Shown in pieces: positions 40,001 through 48,370 of a stretch of 64,000 nt of DNA. The translations under genes and the position numbers were made by a program. Source of the stretch: Rhodospirillaceae bacterium MC! (GTDB taxonomy: Bacteria; Pseudomonadota; Alphaproteobacteria; MC1); NCBI GenBank assembly GCA_002632265.1, contig NQOV01000005.1, forward strand, positions 84,234-148,233, read 5' to 3'. The notes under the pieces are model-generated. The model saw nothing but the letters and a program-made list of their open reading frames with translations. It was not told where the DNA came from and made no database searches. The number at the start of each line of letters is the position of its first letter. The stretch's first letter is position 1.

Positions 40001-40714
40001 CTACACCGTAACTACTGTATACGTGCCTTTTGAGTTAACGACGTCATTTAATGTACCTTGTTTGTGCATATCGAATACCATAATAGGTAAACTGTTGTTT
40101 TTTGCCAAAGTAATAGCGGTTAAATCCATTACTTTCAAGTTCTTAGATAAGACTTCATCGTATGTTAAAGAATCATAGCGAGTGGCGTTTTTATCTGTTT
40201 TTGGATCGGCGGAATATATGCCGTCCACTTGGGTGGCTTTTAGCATGATATCGCAACCAGTTTCCACTGCTCTAAGAACCGAGCCTGTGTCAGTTGTAAA
40301 GAATGGGTTACCAGTACCGCCAACGCAAATCACGACTTTACCTGCTTTGAGATCACTTTCCGCACGATAATAACTAAAAGCATCGCAAACCGAATCGATC
40401 CCACGAGCTGATAATACAGAACATTCCATTCCCAAGCTTTCGAATACGCTCTTTAGGGCCAGACCATTCATGATAGTAGCAAGCATTCCCATATGATCGG
40501 CAGGATTACGATTAAAACCGATACCAGTTGCCACCAAGCCACGGAAAACATTCCCACCGCCACAAGTGATCACAACTTCCATACCGCTTTCAAGAAGAGG
40601 CTTAACTTCCAACGCTGTACGTTGAATGGTATCCATATCCCAACCAAAATCTTTTTTACCCATTAAGCCCTCGCCCGAAAGCTTAAGCAAAATTCTTTTA
40701 TATTTTTTAGACAT
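40001..40714 (-). CDS. pyrH: UMP kinase
   Basis: This 237-residue hexameric kinase phosphorylates UMP to UDP. It starts MSKKYKRILLKLSGEGLMG. It has the Gly-rich VVITCGGGNVFRGLVATG (about 54-71), the HMGMLATIMNGLAL segment, the VGGTGNPFFTTDTGSVLRAV region and the C-terminal TYTVV. Length is normal (about 240). The start at 40714 has a weak GAG site. It is third in rpsB-tsf-pyrH-frr. Upstream it is separated from tsf by a hairpin and a mini-palindrome. Confidence 0.97.
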   Translation of the reverse strand: MSKKYKRILLKLSGEGLMGKKDFGWDMDTIQRTALEVKPLLESGMEVVITCGGGNVFRGLVATGIGFNRNPADHMGMLATIMNGLALKSVFESLGMECSVLSARGIDSVCDAFSYYRAESDLKAGKVVICVGGTGNPFFTTDTGSVLRAVETGCDIMLKATQVDGIYSADPKTDKNATRYDSLTYDEVLSKNLKVMDLTAITLAKNNSLPIMVFDMHKQGTLNDVVNSKGTYTVVTV

Positions 40715-40746
40715 TCAAATCATCTCAATTTATGTACAATATATGT

Positions 40747-40780
40747 AAAGGGTAGGAAAAAGTGCTTTTTCACGCCCTTT
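40747..40780. repeat. Palindrome family A, internally deleted mini copy
   Basis: Only the outer tips of family A remain: AAAGGGTAGGAAAAAGTGCTT directly joined to TTTCACGCCCTTT, making a compact hairpin. The tips match those at 41836 and 39889. It lies in the tsf-pyrH gap. Confidence 0.8.
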
Positions 40781-40786
40781 TAAAAT

Positions 40787-40819
40787 AATAACGGTAGATT
40801 AAAATGATCTACCGTTATT
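40787..40819 (-). terminator. Hairpin after tsf
   Basis: A perfect 13-base stem (40787-40799 with 40807-40819), loop of 7. It lies 15 bases past the tsf stop in the direction of transcription, followed on the minus strand by a weak T-run (TTATTTTA). It may reduce read-through into pyrH. Confidence 0.65.
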
Positions 40820-40833
40820 AATACAAAAAGGGA

Positions 40834-41757
40834 TTAACCTTTTGCAGCTTTAGCAACTTCTTCAGCGAAATTATCTTCAGCTTTTTCGATTCCCTCGCCT
40901 AATCCGTAACGAACGAACTCTACAAGTTTAACTTCAGAACCTAACTCTTTCGCAAAATTAGCGATAGCAGTTTTTACTGGCGTTTTAGATTCAAGAACAA
41001 ATTCTTGTTCCAATAAAGTTTGCTCCTTAAAGAACTTCGACATACGACCTTTAACCATACCAGCGATGATTTTATCGTCCTTGCCTGATTCACGAGCTTG
41101 TTCTTCAATAACTTTTTGTTCATGGGCAACAACTGTAGGATCAAGGCTATCTTTATCTAAAGCTAGGGGATTAACCGCAGCGATGTGCATAGCTAATTTC
41201 TTACCGAAATCGATTAATTTATCTTGGTCGCCGTCTGATTCTAAACCGACAAGAACGGCAATTTTTCCCATACCTTCGGCAGTAGCGTTATGGATGTAAG
41301 AGGCTACCGCACCTTTTGATACTTCCACACATTGCGAACGGCGATAATTCATATTTTCGCCGATTGTAGCGATAGTACTGATGATTTTTTGTTCATAAGT
41401 ATCGCTTTCTCCTGGATAAGTAGCTTTTTTAATTGCCTCAAGATCGCCATTATTTTCGAATGCACCTTTGGCAACATTCGCAACAAAAGCTTGGAACTCT
41501 TCGTTACGAGCAACGAAATCAGTTTGCGAATTGATCTCAACAATCGCACCTTTATTACCTTTAGAAAGTACAGCAACTAAGCCTTCCGCAGCAATATTGC
41601 CAGATTTTTTAGCCGCAGTAGCTAAACCTTTTGTACGCAACCAATCGATTGCTTCTTCGATGTTTCCATCTGTTTCTGTAAGAGCTTTCTTACAATCCAT
41701 CATACCAGCACCAGAGCGTTGGCGTAGGTCTTTTACTAAACCAGCAGTAACAGCCAT
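40834..41757 (-). CDS. tsf: Elongation factor Ts
   Basis: This 307-residue protein exchanges GDP for GTP on EF-Tu. The N-terminal UBA-like domain reads GLVKDLRQRSGAGMMDCKKA (about residues 5-24). The core signature VEINSQTDFVARNEEFQAFV is near residue 72, and the AVNPLALDKDSLDPTVVAHE segment follows. Length is typical of Alphaproteobacteria (about 300). The start at 41757 follows AAAGGA by 9 bases. It follows rpsB, from which a 110-base palindrome separates it. Confidence 0.97.
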   Translation of the reverse strand: MAVTAGLVKDLRQRSGAGMMDCKKALTETDGNIEEAIDWLRTKGLATAAKKSGNIAAEGLVAVLSKGNKGAIVEINSQTDFVARNEEFQAFVANVAKGAFENNGDLEAIKKATYPGESDTYEQKIISTIATIGENMNYRRSQCVEVSKGAVASYIHNATAEGMGKIAVLVGLESDGDQDKLIDFGKKLAMHIAAVNPLALDKDSLDPTVVAHEQKVIEEQARESGKDDKIIAGMVKGRMSKFFKEQTLLEQEFVLESKTPVKTAIANFAKELGSEVKLVEFVRYGLGEGIEKAEDNFAEEVAKAAKG

Positions 41758-41835
41758 ATTTAAAATTCCTTTATTGAGAATAATTTAATTTTAATCTTAC
41801 ATAATAACTTTACATAAGATCATGAAATAAGATGT

Positions 41836-41945
41836 AAAAAGGTGGGAAAAAGTGCTTAGCCAGAGTTTTTAAGCCTTGCGTGGTGTATACACCACTATCG
41901 TAAAAGGCTTAAAAGCTCTGAATGAGTGCTTTTTCACGCCTTTTT
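41836..41945. repeat. Palindrome family A, full copy between tsf and rpsB
   Basis: Arms of about 40 bases: AAAAAGGTGGGAAAAAGTGC... at the left pairs with ...GCTTTTTCACGCCTTTTT at the right. Inner pairing is GAGTTTTTAAGCC with GGCTTAAAAGCTC. The loop is GCGTGGTGTATACACCAC, diverged from the 39889 copy. The rpsB stop codon starts at the very next base, 41946. Confidence 0.9.
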
Positions 41946-42692
41946 CTAGATTTGTGGGGCGTCTTCTAATGCACCAAGATCAACGCCAGCTTGAGCCATT
42001 TCCACAGACATACCGCCTAGGAAACTATCTGTGTAAAGATCACAGTATAACTGAATTGCACGTACCGAATCATCATTTCCGATTACAGGATAATCAACGC
42101 CAGTTAGTGGGGCATTACTATCGATAATCGCAATAACAGGGATACCAAGTTTATTAGCTTCTTTGATTGCAGTTTCTTCGATTGTTGTATCAATCACGAT
42201 CAAGATATCAGGTTGACCTTTCATATCTTTAATACCACCTAAAGCACGATCTAGTTTTTCACGTTCACGTGTACGTTTTAGGATTTCTTTTTTAGTTAAA
42301 CCTTCTGTACCGTTTTCATCGTCTAATAATTCTTCTAAAGCTTTTAAGCGAGAAATGGAATTAGAAATGGTTTTCCAGTTAGTTAACATACCACCTAACC
42401 AACGATGATTAACATAGTATTGACCGCAACGCTTTGCAGTTTCTGCGATAATGTCGCTTGCTTGACGTTTTGTTCCCACAAATAAAGCACGTCCGCCATT
42501 TGCGGCTACATCGTGAACAATTTGCATTGATTCATGCAGTTGTGGAGCACTTTTTTGTAGATTGATAATGTGAATGTTGTTACGTACACCAAAAAGATAA
42601 TCTTTTAGTGCAGGATTCCAACGGCGTTTATTGTGTCCAAAATGAACACCAGCTTCCATTAGCTGACGCATGGTAAATTTAGGTAAACTCAT
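41946..42692 (-). CDS. rpsB: 30S ribosomal protein S2
   Basis: This 248-residue protein shows [20 protein letters not shown], then [20 protein letters not shown] and the [13 protein letters not shown] segment. Further family text is [20 protein letters not shown] and [21 protein letters not shown]2 is assembled late on the 30S platform. Length is normal (240-260). The start at 42692 follows AAGGAA by 7 bases. A promoter and structured leader of about 150 bases precede it, the usual place for autogenous control of rpsB-tsf. Confidence 0.98.
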   Translation of the reverse strand: MSLPKFTMRQLMEAGVHFGHNKRRWNPALKDYLFGVRNNIHIINLQKSAPQLHESMQIVHDVAANGGRALFVGTKRQASDIIAETAKRCGQYYVNHRWLGGMLTNWKTISNSISRLKALEELLDDENGTEGLTKKEILKRTREREKLDRALGGIKDMKGQPDILIVIDTTIEETAIKEANKLGIPVIAIIDSNAPLTGVDYPVIGNDDSVRAIQLYCDLYTDSFLGGMSVEMAQAGVDLGALEDAPQI

Positions 42693-42712
42693 AATATATT
42701 TCCTTATTGTTT

Positions 42713-42762
42713 TTCCGGTTAAGCCGCCGCAAGCAATTGGTTAGTATTTCATAACACCGGAA
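42713..42762 (-). promoter_or_regulatory. Candidate structured leader of rpsB
   Basis: TTCCGGT and ACCGGAA arms (42756-42762 and 42713-42719) enclose about 36 bases that include a GC-rich GCGGCGGC, rare in this genome. It lies in the rpsB 5' leader just before the binding site. It could be an S2 autoregulatory structure; no match to a known leader can be claimed. Confidence 0.4.
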
Positions 42763-42853
42763 GTGAATATAATTCCCTAAGTATTAATATAAAGTATTAA
42801 TATATCCACTAACTTGCGTGTGATTTGTCTTAAGTTATTTTTAGGGTTGTTCT

Positions 42854-42882
42854 AATGTATCATTATATGAAACCATTTGCAA
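42854..42882 (-). promoter_or_regulatory. Sigma-70-type promoter for rpsB-tsf
   Basis: Reading the minus strand: TTGCAA at 42882-42877, 17 bases, TACATT at 42859-42854. It leaves a leader of about 155 bases before rpsB. Confidence 0.65.
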
Positions 42883-42920
42883 GTATTTTTTTATAAGATT
42901 TATTTTATAGCCTGCCTGCT

Positions 42921-43985
42921 TTAACCACCCGAGTGATAGAGTTGATAATATTTTTGGGCTAAGGCTTGGTTGTGGTAGTGATCTTTGTATAGATAGTATA
43001 AGCCCAGATACCCTTTATGAGTGCCACTTTGTACGGCTAATGAATAGTATTTTTTAGCAAGATCGTATTTTTTTAATGTGTGTTCACACATATAAGCAAG
43101 ATTATAATAACCATCATTACCGCCTGCTTTACCTGCTAAGATATAATATTTTTTAGCAAGATCATATTTTTTTAATGTGTGTTCATACATAATAGCAAGA
43201 TTAAAGTATCCTGCTTTATACCCTGCTTTACCTGCTAAGATATAATATTTTTTAGCAAGATCGTATTTTTTTAATGTGTGTTCATACATATAAGCAAGAC
43301 TAAAGTATCCTGCTTTATACCCTGCTTTTTGTGCTAAGATGTAATATTTAATAGCAAGATCGTATTTTTTTAATGTGTGTTCACACATTAAAGCAAGATT
43401 ATAATAACCATCATTCTTTCCTTGTTGACCTGCTAATATGTAATATTTTTTAGCAAGATCGTATTTTTTTAATGTGTATTCATACATAATAGCAAGATTA
43501 AAATAACCATCATTACCGCCCATTTTACCTGCTAAGATATAATATTTAATAGCAAGATCATAATTTTTTAATGTGTGTTCATACAACATGGCAAGATTGA
43601 AATAACCGTATTTACTACCATTTTGACTAGCTAAGATATAATATTTGATAGCAAGATCATAATTTTTTAAGGCTGTATGGTACATCTTACCAAGGTTAAA
43701 ATAACCATTACTATAACCTGCCTTCCCTGCTAAGATATAATATTTTTTAGCGGTTTCGTAATCGTAATCGTTATAATAATATGTACCGATACTAGAAAGA
43801 GCATTGGCGTAGCATTTTGTATGTTGTTTAGAATAAGCTATTACACCATTTATTCCTTTAGTGTTTAGAATGTTTTTAGTTATTTTAAGGCATTCTTTTT
43901 CTTGTGGTGTGTATGGTGGTTGTTTGGCTTGGGTTTGGGTGGTAAATAGGAAAATTGATAATAGGGTTAAAATTAGATATTGCAT
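42921..43985 (-). CDS. Secreted Sel1-repeat protein with near-identical tandem repeats
   Basis: This 354-residue protein starts with a signal peptide (MQYLILTLLSIFLFTTQTQA). From about residue 70 to 335 it is built of seven to eight Sel1-like units of 36 residues. A typical unit reads YDLAKKYYILAGKAGYKAG followed by YFNLAIMYEHTLKK. Units are so alike that the DNA is a 108-base tandem repeat (about 43040-43800), pointing to recent expansion or gene conversion. The pattern suits an exported superhelical binding scaffold, often host- or envelope-directed in other bacteria. It lies between rpsB and dnaE, as a single gene. No partner is indicated. Confidence 0.88.
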   Translation of the reverse strand: MQYLILTLLSIFLFTTQTQAKQPPYTPQEKECLKITKNILNTKGINGVIAYSKQHTKCYANALSSIGTYYYNDYDYETAKKYYILAGKAGYSNGYFNLGKMYHTALKNYDLAIKYYILASQNGSKYGYFNLAMLYEHTLKNYDLAIKYYILAGKMGGNDGYFNLAIMYEYTLKKYDLAKKYYILAGQQGKNDGYYNLALMCEHTLKKYDLAIKYYILAQKAGYKAGYFSLAYMYEHTLKKYDLAKKYYILAGKAGYKAGYFNLAIMYEHTLKKYDLAKKYYILAGKAGGNDGYYNLAYMCEHTLKKYDLAKKYYSLAVQSGTHKGYLGLYYLYKDHYHNQALAQKYYQLYHSGG

Positions 43986-44173
43986 GGTGTGATGTCCTAT
44001 TTTTGTTTAGTCAAACTTTGAAATATAATTATATTATATTTTCTATGTATTTGTCAAGTTAAAAGGAACAAATAAAGAATATTTTAGAGCTAAATCATAA
44101 TCATGAAATGTTTCATGGTATAAAATCCTGTTATTGTTATACGCTTATGATCAACTTAAGCGATCCTAAGATT

Positions 44174-47100
44174 TTAGGATCTTGAGAGTAAGGTAACACC
44201 GCTGTAGGCTTTCATGAGGGATAGTACTTCATGGCTGATGTGGTATTTATCTTCTAGGATTATTTTTGCATAGTCGGAAGTGCCGTCAATTTTCATGCGG
44301 AGGTTTACGGAAGTGCCTCCTGCTTGGAGAGATTTTATTTGTTTAACTATGTTTTGCGAGGCTTTTTCTGTGCGGATTTCCAAGGTAATTTCGTTAATGG
44401 ATTTGGAGAATTTGGAATGTAAAGTTGAGATTACGTTACTTACCAAGCTCACTTGCTCGCTTTCTGGGTCCACTTCGGCCTTTGCTTCGATTACGATTTG
44501 GCTATTGGGTTCTAAGATATCTTCATATTTTTCAAGGCTATCTTTAAATATCAGCACGTCGTACGCACAACTTGGGTCGGAAAGTTTCATGATACCGTAG
44601 GGATTTCCTGCCTTTGATGTGCGAGTAAAGACTTCAGAAATTACGCCCATAATTTTTACTGGACCTTTTTTCTTGATGTCTTTTACCAAAGTACCACGCA
44701 TAAGTTTAAAATCATCAACAAAATCATGTAAGGGATGTGAAGTTAGATAGAATCCCAATACTTTTAGCTCATTTTCCATTTTTTCCGACATTAACCAATC
44801 GGGAATATCGGGAATATTTAAGGTTTTATCGTCGGATGCGTCTTCTTCGACAGAACCGAATAAACTTTCTTGCCCGCTTTCTTCTTCTTCTTGGGTTAGA
44901 CGTGCGTAACGGACTAGCGAATCCGTATTCTCAAAGAGTTTCTTACGGTTGTCATCTATGGAATCAAATGTGCCAGATTTGATCAAGTTTTCTATGGTTT
45001 TTCGGCTTAAGTGTTTGTAGTTTACACGAGTTAAGAAATCTGTAATGTTTTTGAATTCGCCATTTTCTTCTCGCTCGGATACGATGACATCCGTATTACC
45101 TTCGCCGACGCCTTTAATTCCTGCCAAGGCGTAGCGAATCCCTTTTGTGCCGTCATTTGAATTTTCCACTCTAAATGATGTATGGGATTTATTGATATCA
45201 GGCGGAAGAATTCTAATGCCTAACTCCTTAGCGTCATCGACGAAAATGGCTAGCTTATCGGTGTCCGATAAATCCAAGGACATAGATCCAGCTAGAAATT
45301 CTTCTGGATAATTGGCTTTTAAATAGGCGGTTTGGTAAGATATCAGAGCATAAGCAGCAGCATGGGATTTATTGAAGCCGTAAGAAGCGAATTTCTGCAC
45401 TTTGTCAAATATTTCTTTTGCGTGCTTTTCAGGTACGTCATGATGTTCTTTAGCTCCTGCAATGAAGATACTTGCTTGCTTTTCCATTTCTTCTTCAATT
45501 TTCTTACCCATGGCACGGCGTAGGATATCCGCACGTCCAAGAGTATATCCGCCAAGTACTTGAGCCAGTTGCATAACTTGCTCTTGATAGATCATAATTC
45601 CGTAAGTTTCTTTTAGGATAGGTTCTAGGATATCAAGCCCTAAATAATCAGGCTTTTCTCTTCCATGCTTACGAGCGATATATGTGGGGATCTGATCCAT
45701 AGGACCAGGGCGATACAAGGCCACAATAGCGATGAGATCTTCCAATTCTGTAGGTTTTAGCTCACGAATCATTTTTCGCATGCCGTCGGATTCCAGTTGG
45801 AATATGCCGATTGTATGCCCTTCGGTTAGCATTTCGTAGGTTTTAGCGTCATAAAGATCGATTTCCGCCATATCCACATCGATACCAAGGGTTTCTTTAA
45901 TAAGCTTGAGAGTTTCGGAAATTACGGTCAGGGTTTTTAATCCTAGAAAGTCGAACTTTACCAAGCTAACATCTTCCACATATTTCATGTTAAATTGGGT
46001 TACTGGCATGGTGGATTTGGGATCTTTGTACACGGCTACGATCTCTTCAATTGGTCTGTTACCAATTACCACTCCAGCGGCGTGCGTTCCTGCATTTCTA
46101 TATAATCCCTCGAGCTGTTGAGCGATGTTAATGAGCTTATGAACAGAAGATTCAGCATTCATTTCTTGGCGAAGTTTCGGCTCTTCCTTTAGGGATTCCG
46201 CAATGGATAAAGGAGCTATCCCCCCAGGTATCAGCTTGGATATGCGATCCACTTGACCGTAAGGCATGCTTAAAACTCGCCCCACATCTTTTATGGCGTT
46301 TTTGGCTTTCATTTTACCAAATGTAACAATTTGGGCTACTTTATCCACCCCATATTTACGTTGGACATATTGAATCACTTCTTCTCGGCGTGTTTGACAG
46401 AAATCAATATCAAAATCGGGCATGGATACACGGTCAGGATTCAAAAAACGCTCAAATAGTAACTTAAATCTTAAGGGATCAAGATCAGTAATCTTTAAAG
46501 ACCACGCAACAATCGAACCCGCACCAGATCCACGCCCTGGACCTACTGGGATATCTTGAGCTTTAGCATATTTAATGAAATCGGATACTATTAGGAAATA
46601 TCCGGGGAATTTCATACTGATAATTACATCTAGTTCGTAATCTAAACGATCGTAATATACTTTGAAATCTTCTTCGGTGAAATCGTTGAAGTAGCTATGT
46701 TTTAAGCGTTCCTTTAAGCCCTCGAAAGATTGAAAGCGGAGTTCTTCTTCTTCGGTGCGGTTTTCTGCGGTTTCGAATGTAGGAAGTTCGGCAGGTAAAG
46801 GCTTGATCATGAATCCGCAACGTTGGGCGATCTTGACGGTGTTTTCTATGGCTTCAGGTAAATGGCTAAATTCTTCTATCATGCTTGTAGCAGATTTGAA
46901 ATAATGCTCACGCCCCATGTGTCGGCGATCTTTTTCCACAACGTAGGTTGAAGTTGATATACATGTTAAAGCGTCATGTGCTTCGTGCATATCTTGATCC
47001 AGATAGTAACAATCATTTGTAGCAACTAAAGGGATGTTATGCTTAAAGGCGAAATCTAAAAAAGCGGGTTCGGTATATACTTCTACGTTGGGATTGGTTT

Positions 47101-47644
47101 TCATGATCTCTACATATAGGCGATCGGCAAAAATATCTTTTAACTGCAAGCCAACATCTTCCATTACATCCAACTTGTTCGATTGAGCAAGCAAACCTAA
47201 TATACCGAAATTTCCCCCAGTCAGACATATTAATCCCTCGGCATGATTGGCTAAGGTTGGGATATCTATACAACGATTATCTTCTCGTTTACTGTGCATA
47301 TAAGCATGGGTAAAAAGTTGGCAAAGATTTTTATAACCAATTTCATTTTGCACTAACAAAACTATAGAGGGATAGGATAAAGAATTGCGTTTAGTATCAT
47401 AATATTTATCGGTTTCCGTTATGTATATGCCCAACTGCGTCCCTATAATTGGTTGGATTCCTTCGGCTTTCATGAGTTTTGAGAATTCAAAAGCACCGAA
47501 TACATTATTAGTATCAGTCATGGCCACCGCAGGAATGTTATTTTCCTTACAATGCTTTGCCAGATCATTAATACGTATGGCCCCCTCGGCCATGGAATAG
47601 GCTGTATGATTATGTAAATGTATGAATTGATGTTCACTTGTCAT
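44174..47644 (-). CDS. dnaE: DNA polymerase III alpha subunit
   Basis: This 1156-residue replicative polymerase has the PHP domain at the N-terminus (FIHLHNHTAYSMAEGAIRIN, ending before about residue 280). The C-family polymerase core shows GPGRGSGAGSIVAWSLKITD and the catalytic acidic motif PDFDIDFCQTRR. Also present are FATHAAGVV-like text (AGTHAAGVVIGNRP), then GIFQLESDGMRKM and SYGFNKSHAAAYALISYQTA. A C-terminal OB-fold ends the protein (VKIMGVISEVFTRTSKAGNP). Length matches DnaE1 (about 1160). The start at 47644 follows AAGGAG by 8 bases. It lies 12 bases after lolD and closes the proS-lolC-lolD-dnaE run. Confidence 0.98.
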   Translation of the reverse strand: MTSEHQFIHLHNHTAYSMAEGAIRINDLAKHCKENNIPAVAMTDTNNVFGAFEFSKLMKAEGIQPIIGTQLGIYITETDKYYDTKRNSLSYPSIVLLVQNEIGYKNLCQLFTHAYMHSKREDNRCIDIPTLANHAEGLICLTGGNFGILGLLAQSNKLDVMEDVGLQLKDIFADRLYVEIMKTNPNVEVYTEPAFLDFAFKHNIPLVATNDCYYLDQDMHEAHDALTCISTSTYVVEKDRRHMGREHYFKSATSMIEEFSHLPEAIENTVKIAQRCGFMIKPLPAELPTFETAENRTEEEELRFQSFEGLKERLKHSYFNDFTEEDFKVYYDRLDYELDVIISMKFPGYFLIVSDFIKYAKAQDIPVGPGRGSGAGSIVAWSLKITDLDPLRFKLLFERFLNPDRVSMPDFDIDFCQTRREEVIQYVQRKYGVDKVAQIVTFGKMKAKNAIKDVGRVLSMPYGQVDRISKLIPGGIAPLSIAESLKEEPKLRQEMNAESSVHKLINIAQQLEGLYRNAGTHAAGVVIGNRPIEEIVAVYKDPKSTMPVTQFNMKYVEDVSLVKFDFLGLKTLTVISETLKLIKETLGIDVDMAEIDLYDAKTYEMLTEGHTIGIFQLESDGMRKMIRELKPTELEDLIAIVALYRPGPMDQIPTYIARKHGREKPDYLGLDILEPILKETYGIMIYQEQVMQLAQVLGGYTLGRADILRRAMGKKIEEEMEKQASIFIAGAKEHHDVPEKHAKEIFDKVQKFASYGFNKSHAAAYALISYQTAYLKANYPEEFLAGSMSLDLSDTDKLAIFVDDAKELGIRILPPDINKSHTSFRVENSNDGTKGIRYALAGIKGVGEGNTDVIVSEREENGEFKNITDFLTRVNYKHLSRKTIENLIKSGTFDSIDDNRKKLFENTDSLVRYARLTQEEEESGQESLFGSVEEDASDDKTLNIPDIPDWLMSEKMENELKVLGFYLTSHPLHDFVDDFKLMRGTLVKDIKKKGPVKIMGVISEVFTRTSKAGNPYGIMKLSDPSCAYDVLIFKDSLEKYEDILEPNSQIVIEAKAEVDPESEQVSLVSNVISTLHSKFSKSINEITLEIRTEKASQNIVKQIKSLQAGGTSVNLRMKIDGTSDYAKIILEDKYHISHEVLSLMKAYSGVTLLSRS

Positions 47645-47656
47645 TTTGCACGCTCC

Positions 47657-48370
47657 TTAGAAAGTCATTGTATTTAGTATGTCTTTACTTAGCTCTGTGA
47701 TTTTTTTGTCTTTGAGTTGGAGAATGCGATCGGCGTATCCTGCGAGTTTGATATTATGAGTTACAAAAAATGTAGTTTGCTGTGTTCCACGAACGATATT
47801 TTTTAGGATAGTGAAAACATTTTCCGATGTGGCTGGATCTAAATTCCCTGTGGGTTCATCGGCAAGTAAGATTTTGGGCGAATTCGCCAAAGCTCGAGCA
47901 ATGGCCACTCGTTGACGCTCGCCCCCTGATAATTCCCCAGGTTTATGTTTTAAGCGATCTTTTAAGCCTAACTTGCTTAAGATATCAATGGCTTTTTTTT
48001 GTAGATCTGGATCATGGGGATCTTTTAACATCATGGGAATGGTTACATTTTCCAAAGCGTTGAAATCTCCCAATAAATTATGATGTTGATAAACAAAACC
48101 CAAACTGTTTAAGCGGGTTTTTGTGCGTTCTTTATCCTTAGCATGGGAAAGATCTTGCCCATCAATGACGATCTCGCCCTTTTCGATTACATCAAGTAAG
48201 CCGATAGAATGTAAAATGGTAGATTTTCCACTCCCTGATTCTCCTATCAAGGCCACAACTTCCCCTTGATAAAGATTAAAGGATACATCTTCAAAAACTA
48301 GCAAATCATCAAAGGATCTTTTAAGATTTTTAACCTGTAGAATTATTTTCTTATCAGAAATTTTATTCAT
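47657..48370 (-). CDS. lolD: Lipoprotein-releasing ABC transporter ATP-binding protein LolD
   Basis: This 237-residue ATPase drives release of outer-membrane lipoproteins to LolA. Walker A is GESGSGKSTILHS (near residue 44). The LolD-specific LGFVYQHHNLLGDFNALENV follows, then the signature LSGGERQRVAIARALAN and Walker B ILLADEPTGNLD. The ATG at 48370 is preferred: GGAGG lies 9 bases upstream inside lolC, and the ATG overlaps the lolC stop by 8 bases. An in-frame TTG at 48394 lacks such a site. It works with the LolC/E permease encoded just upstream. Confidence 0.95.
   Translation of the reverse strand: MNKISDKKIILQVKNLKRSFDDLLVFEDVSFNLYQGEVVALIGESGSGKSTILHSIGLLDVIEKGEIVIDGQDLSHAKDKERTKTRLNSLGFVYQHHNLLGDFNALENVTIPMMLKDPHDPDLQKKAIDILSKLGLKDRLKHKPGELSGGERQRVAIARALANSPKILLADEPTGNLDPATSENVFTILKNIVRGTQQTTFFVTHNIKLAGYADRILQLKDKKITELSKDILNTMTF

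Noticed and set aside
43040..43800. 108-base repeats considered as a non-coding satellite
   Set aside because: They stay in frame through a protein with a signal peptide and Sel1 pattern, so they are coding.
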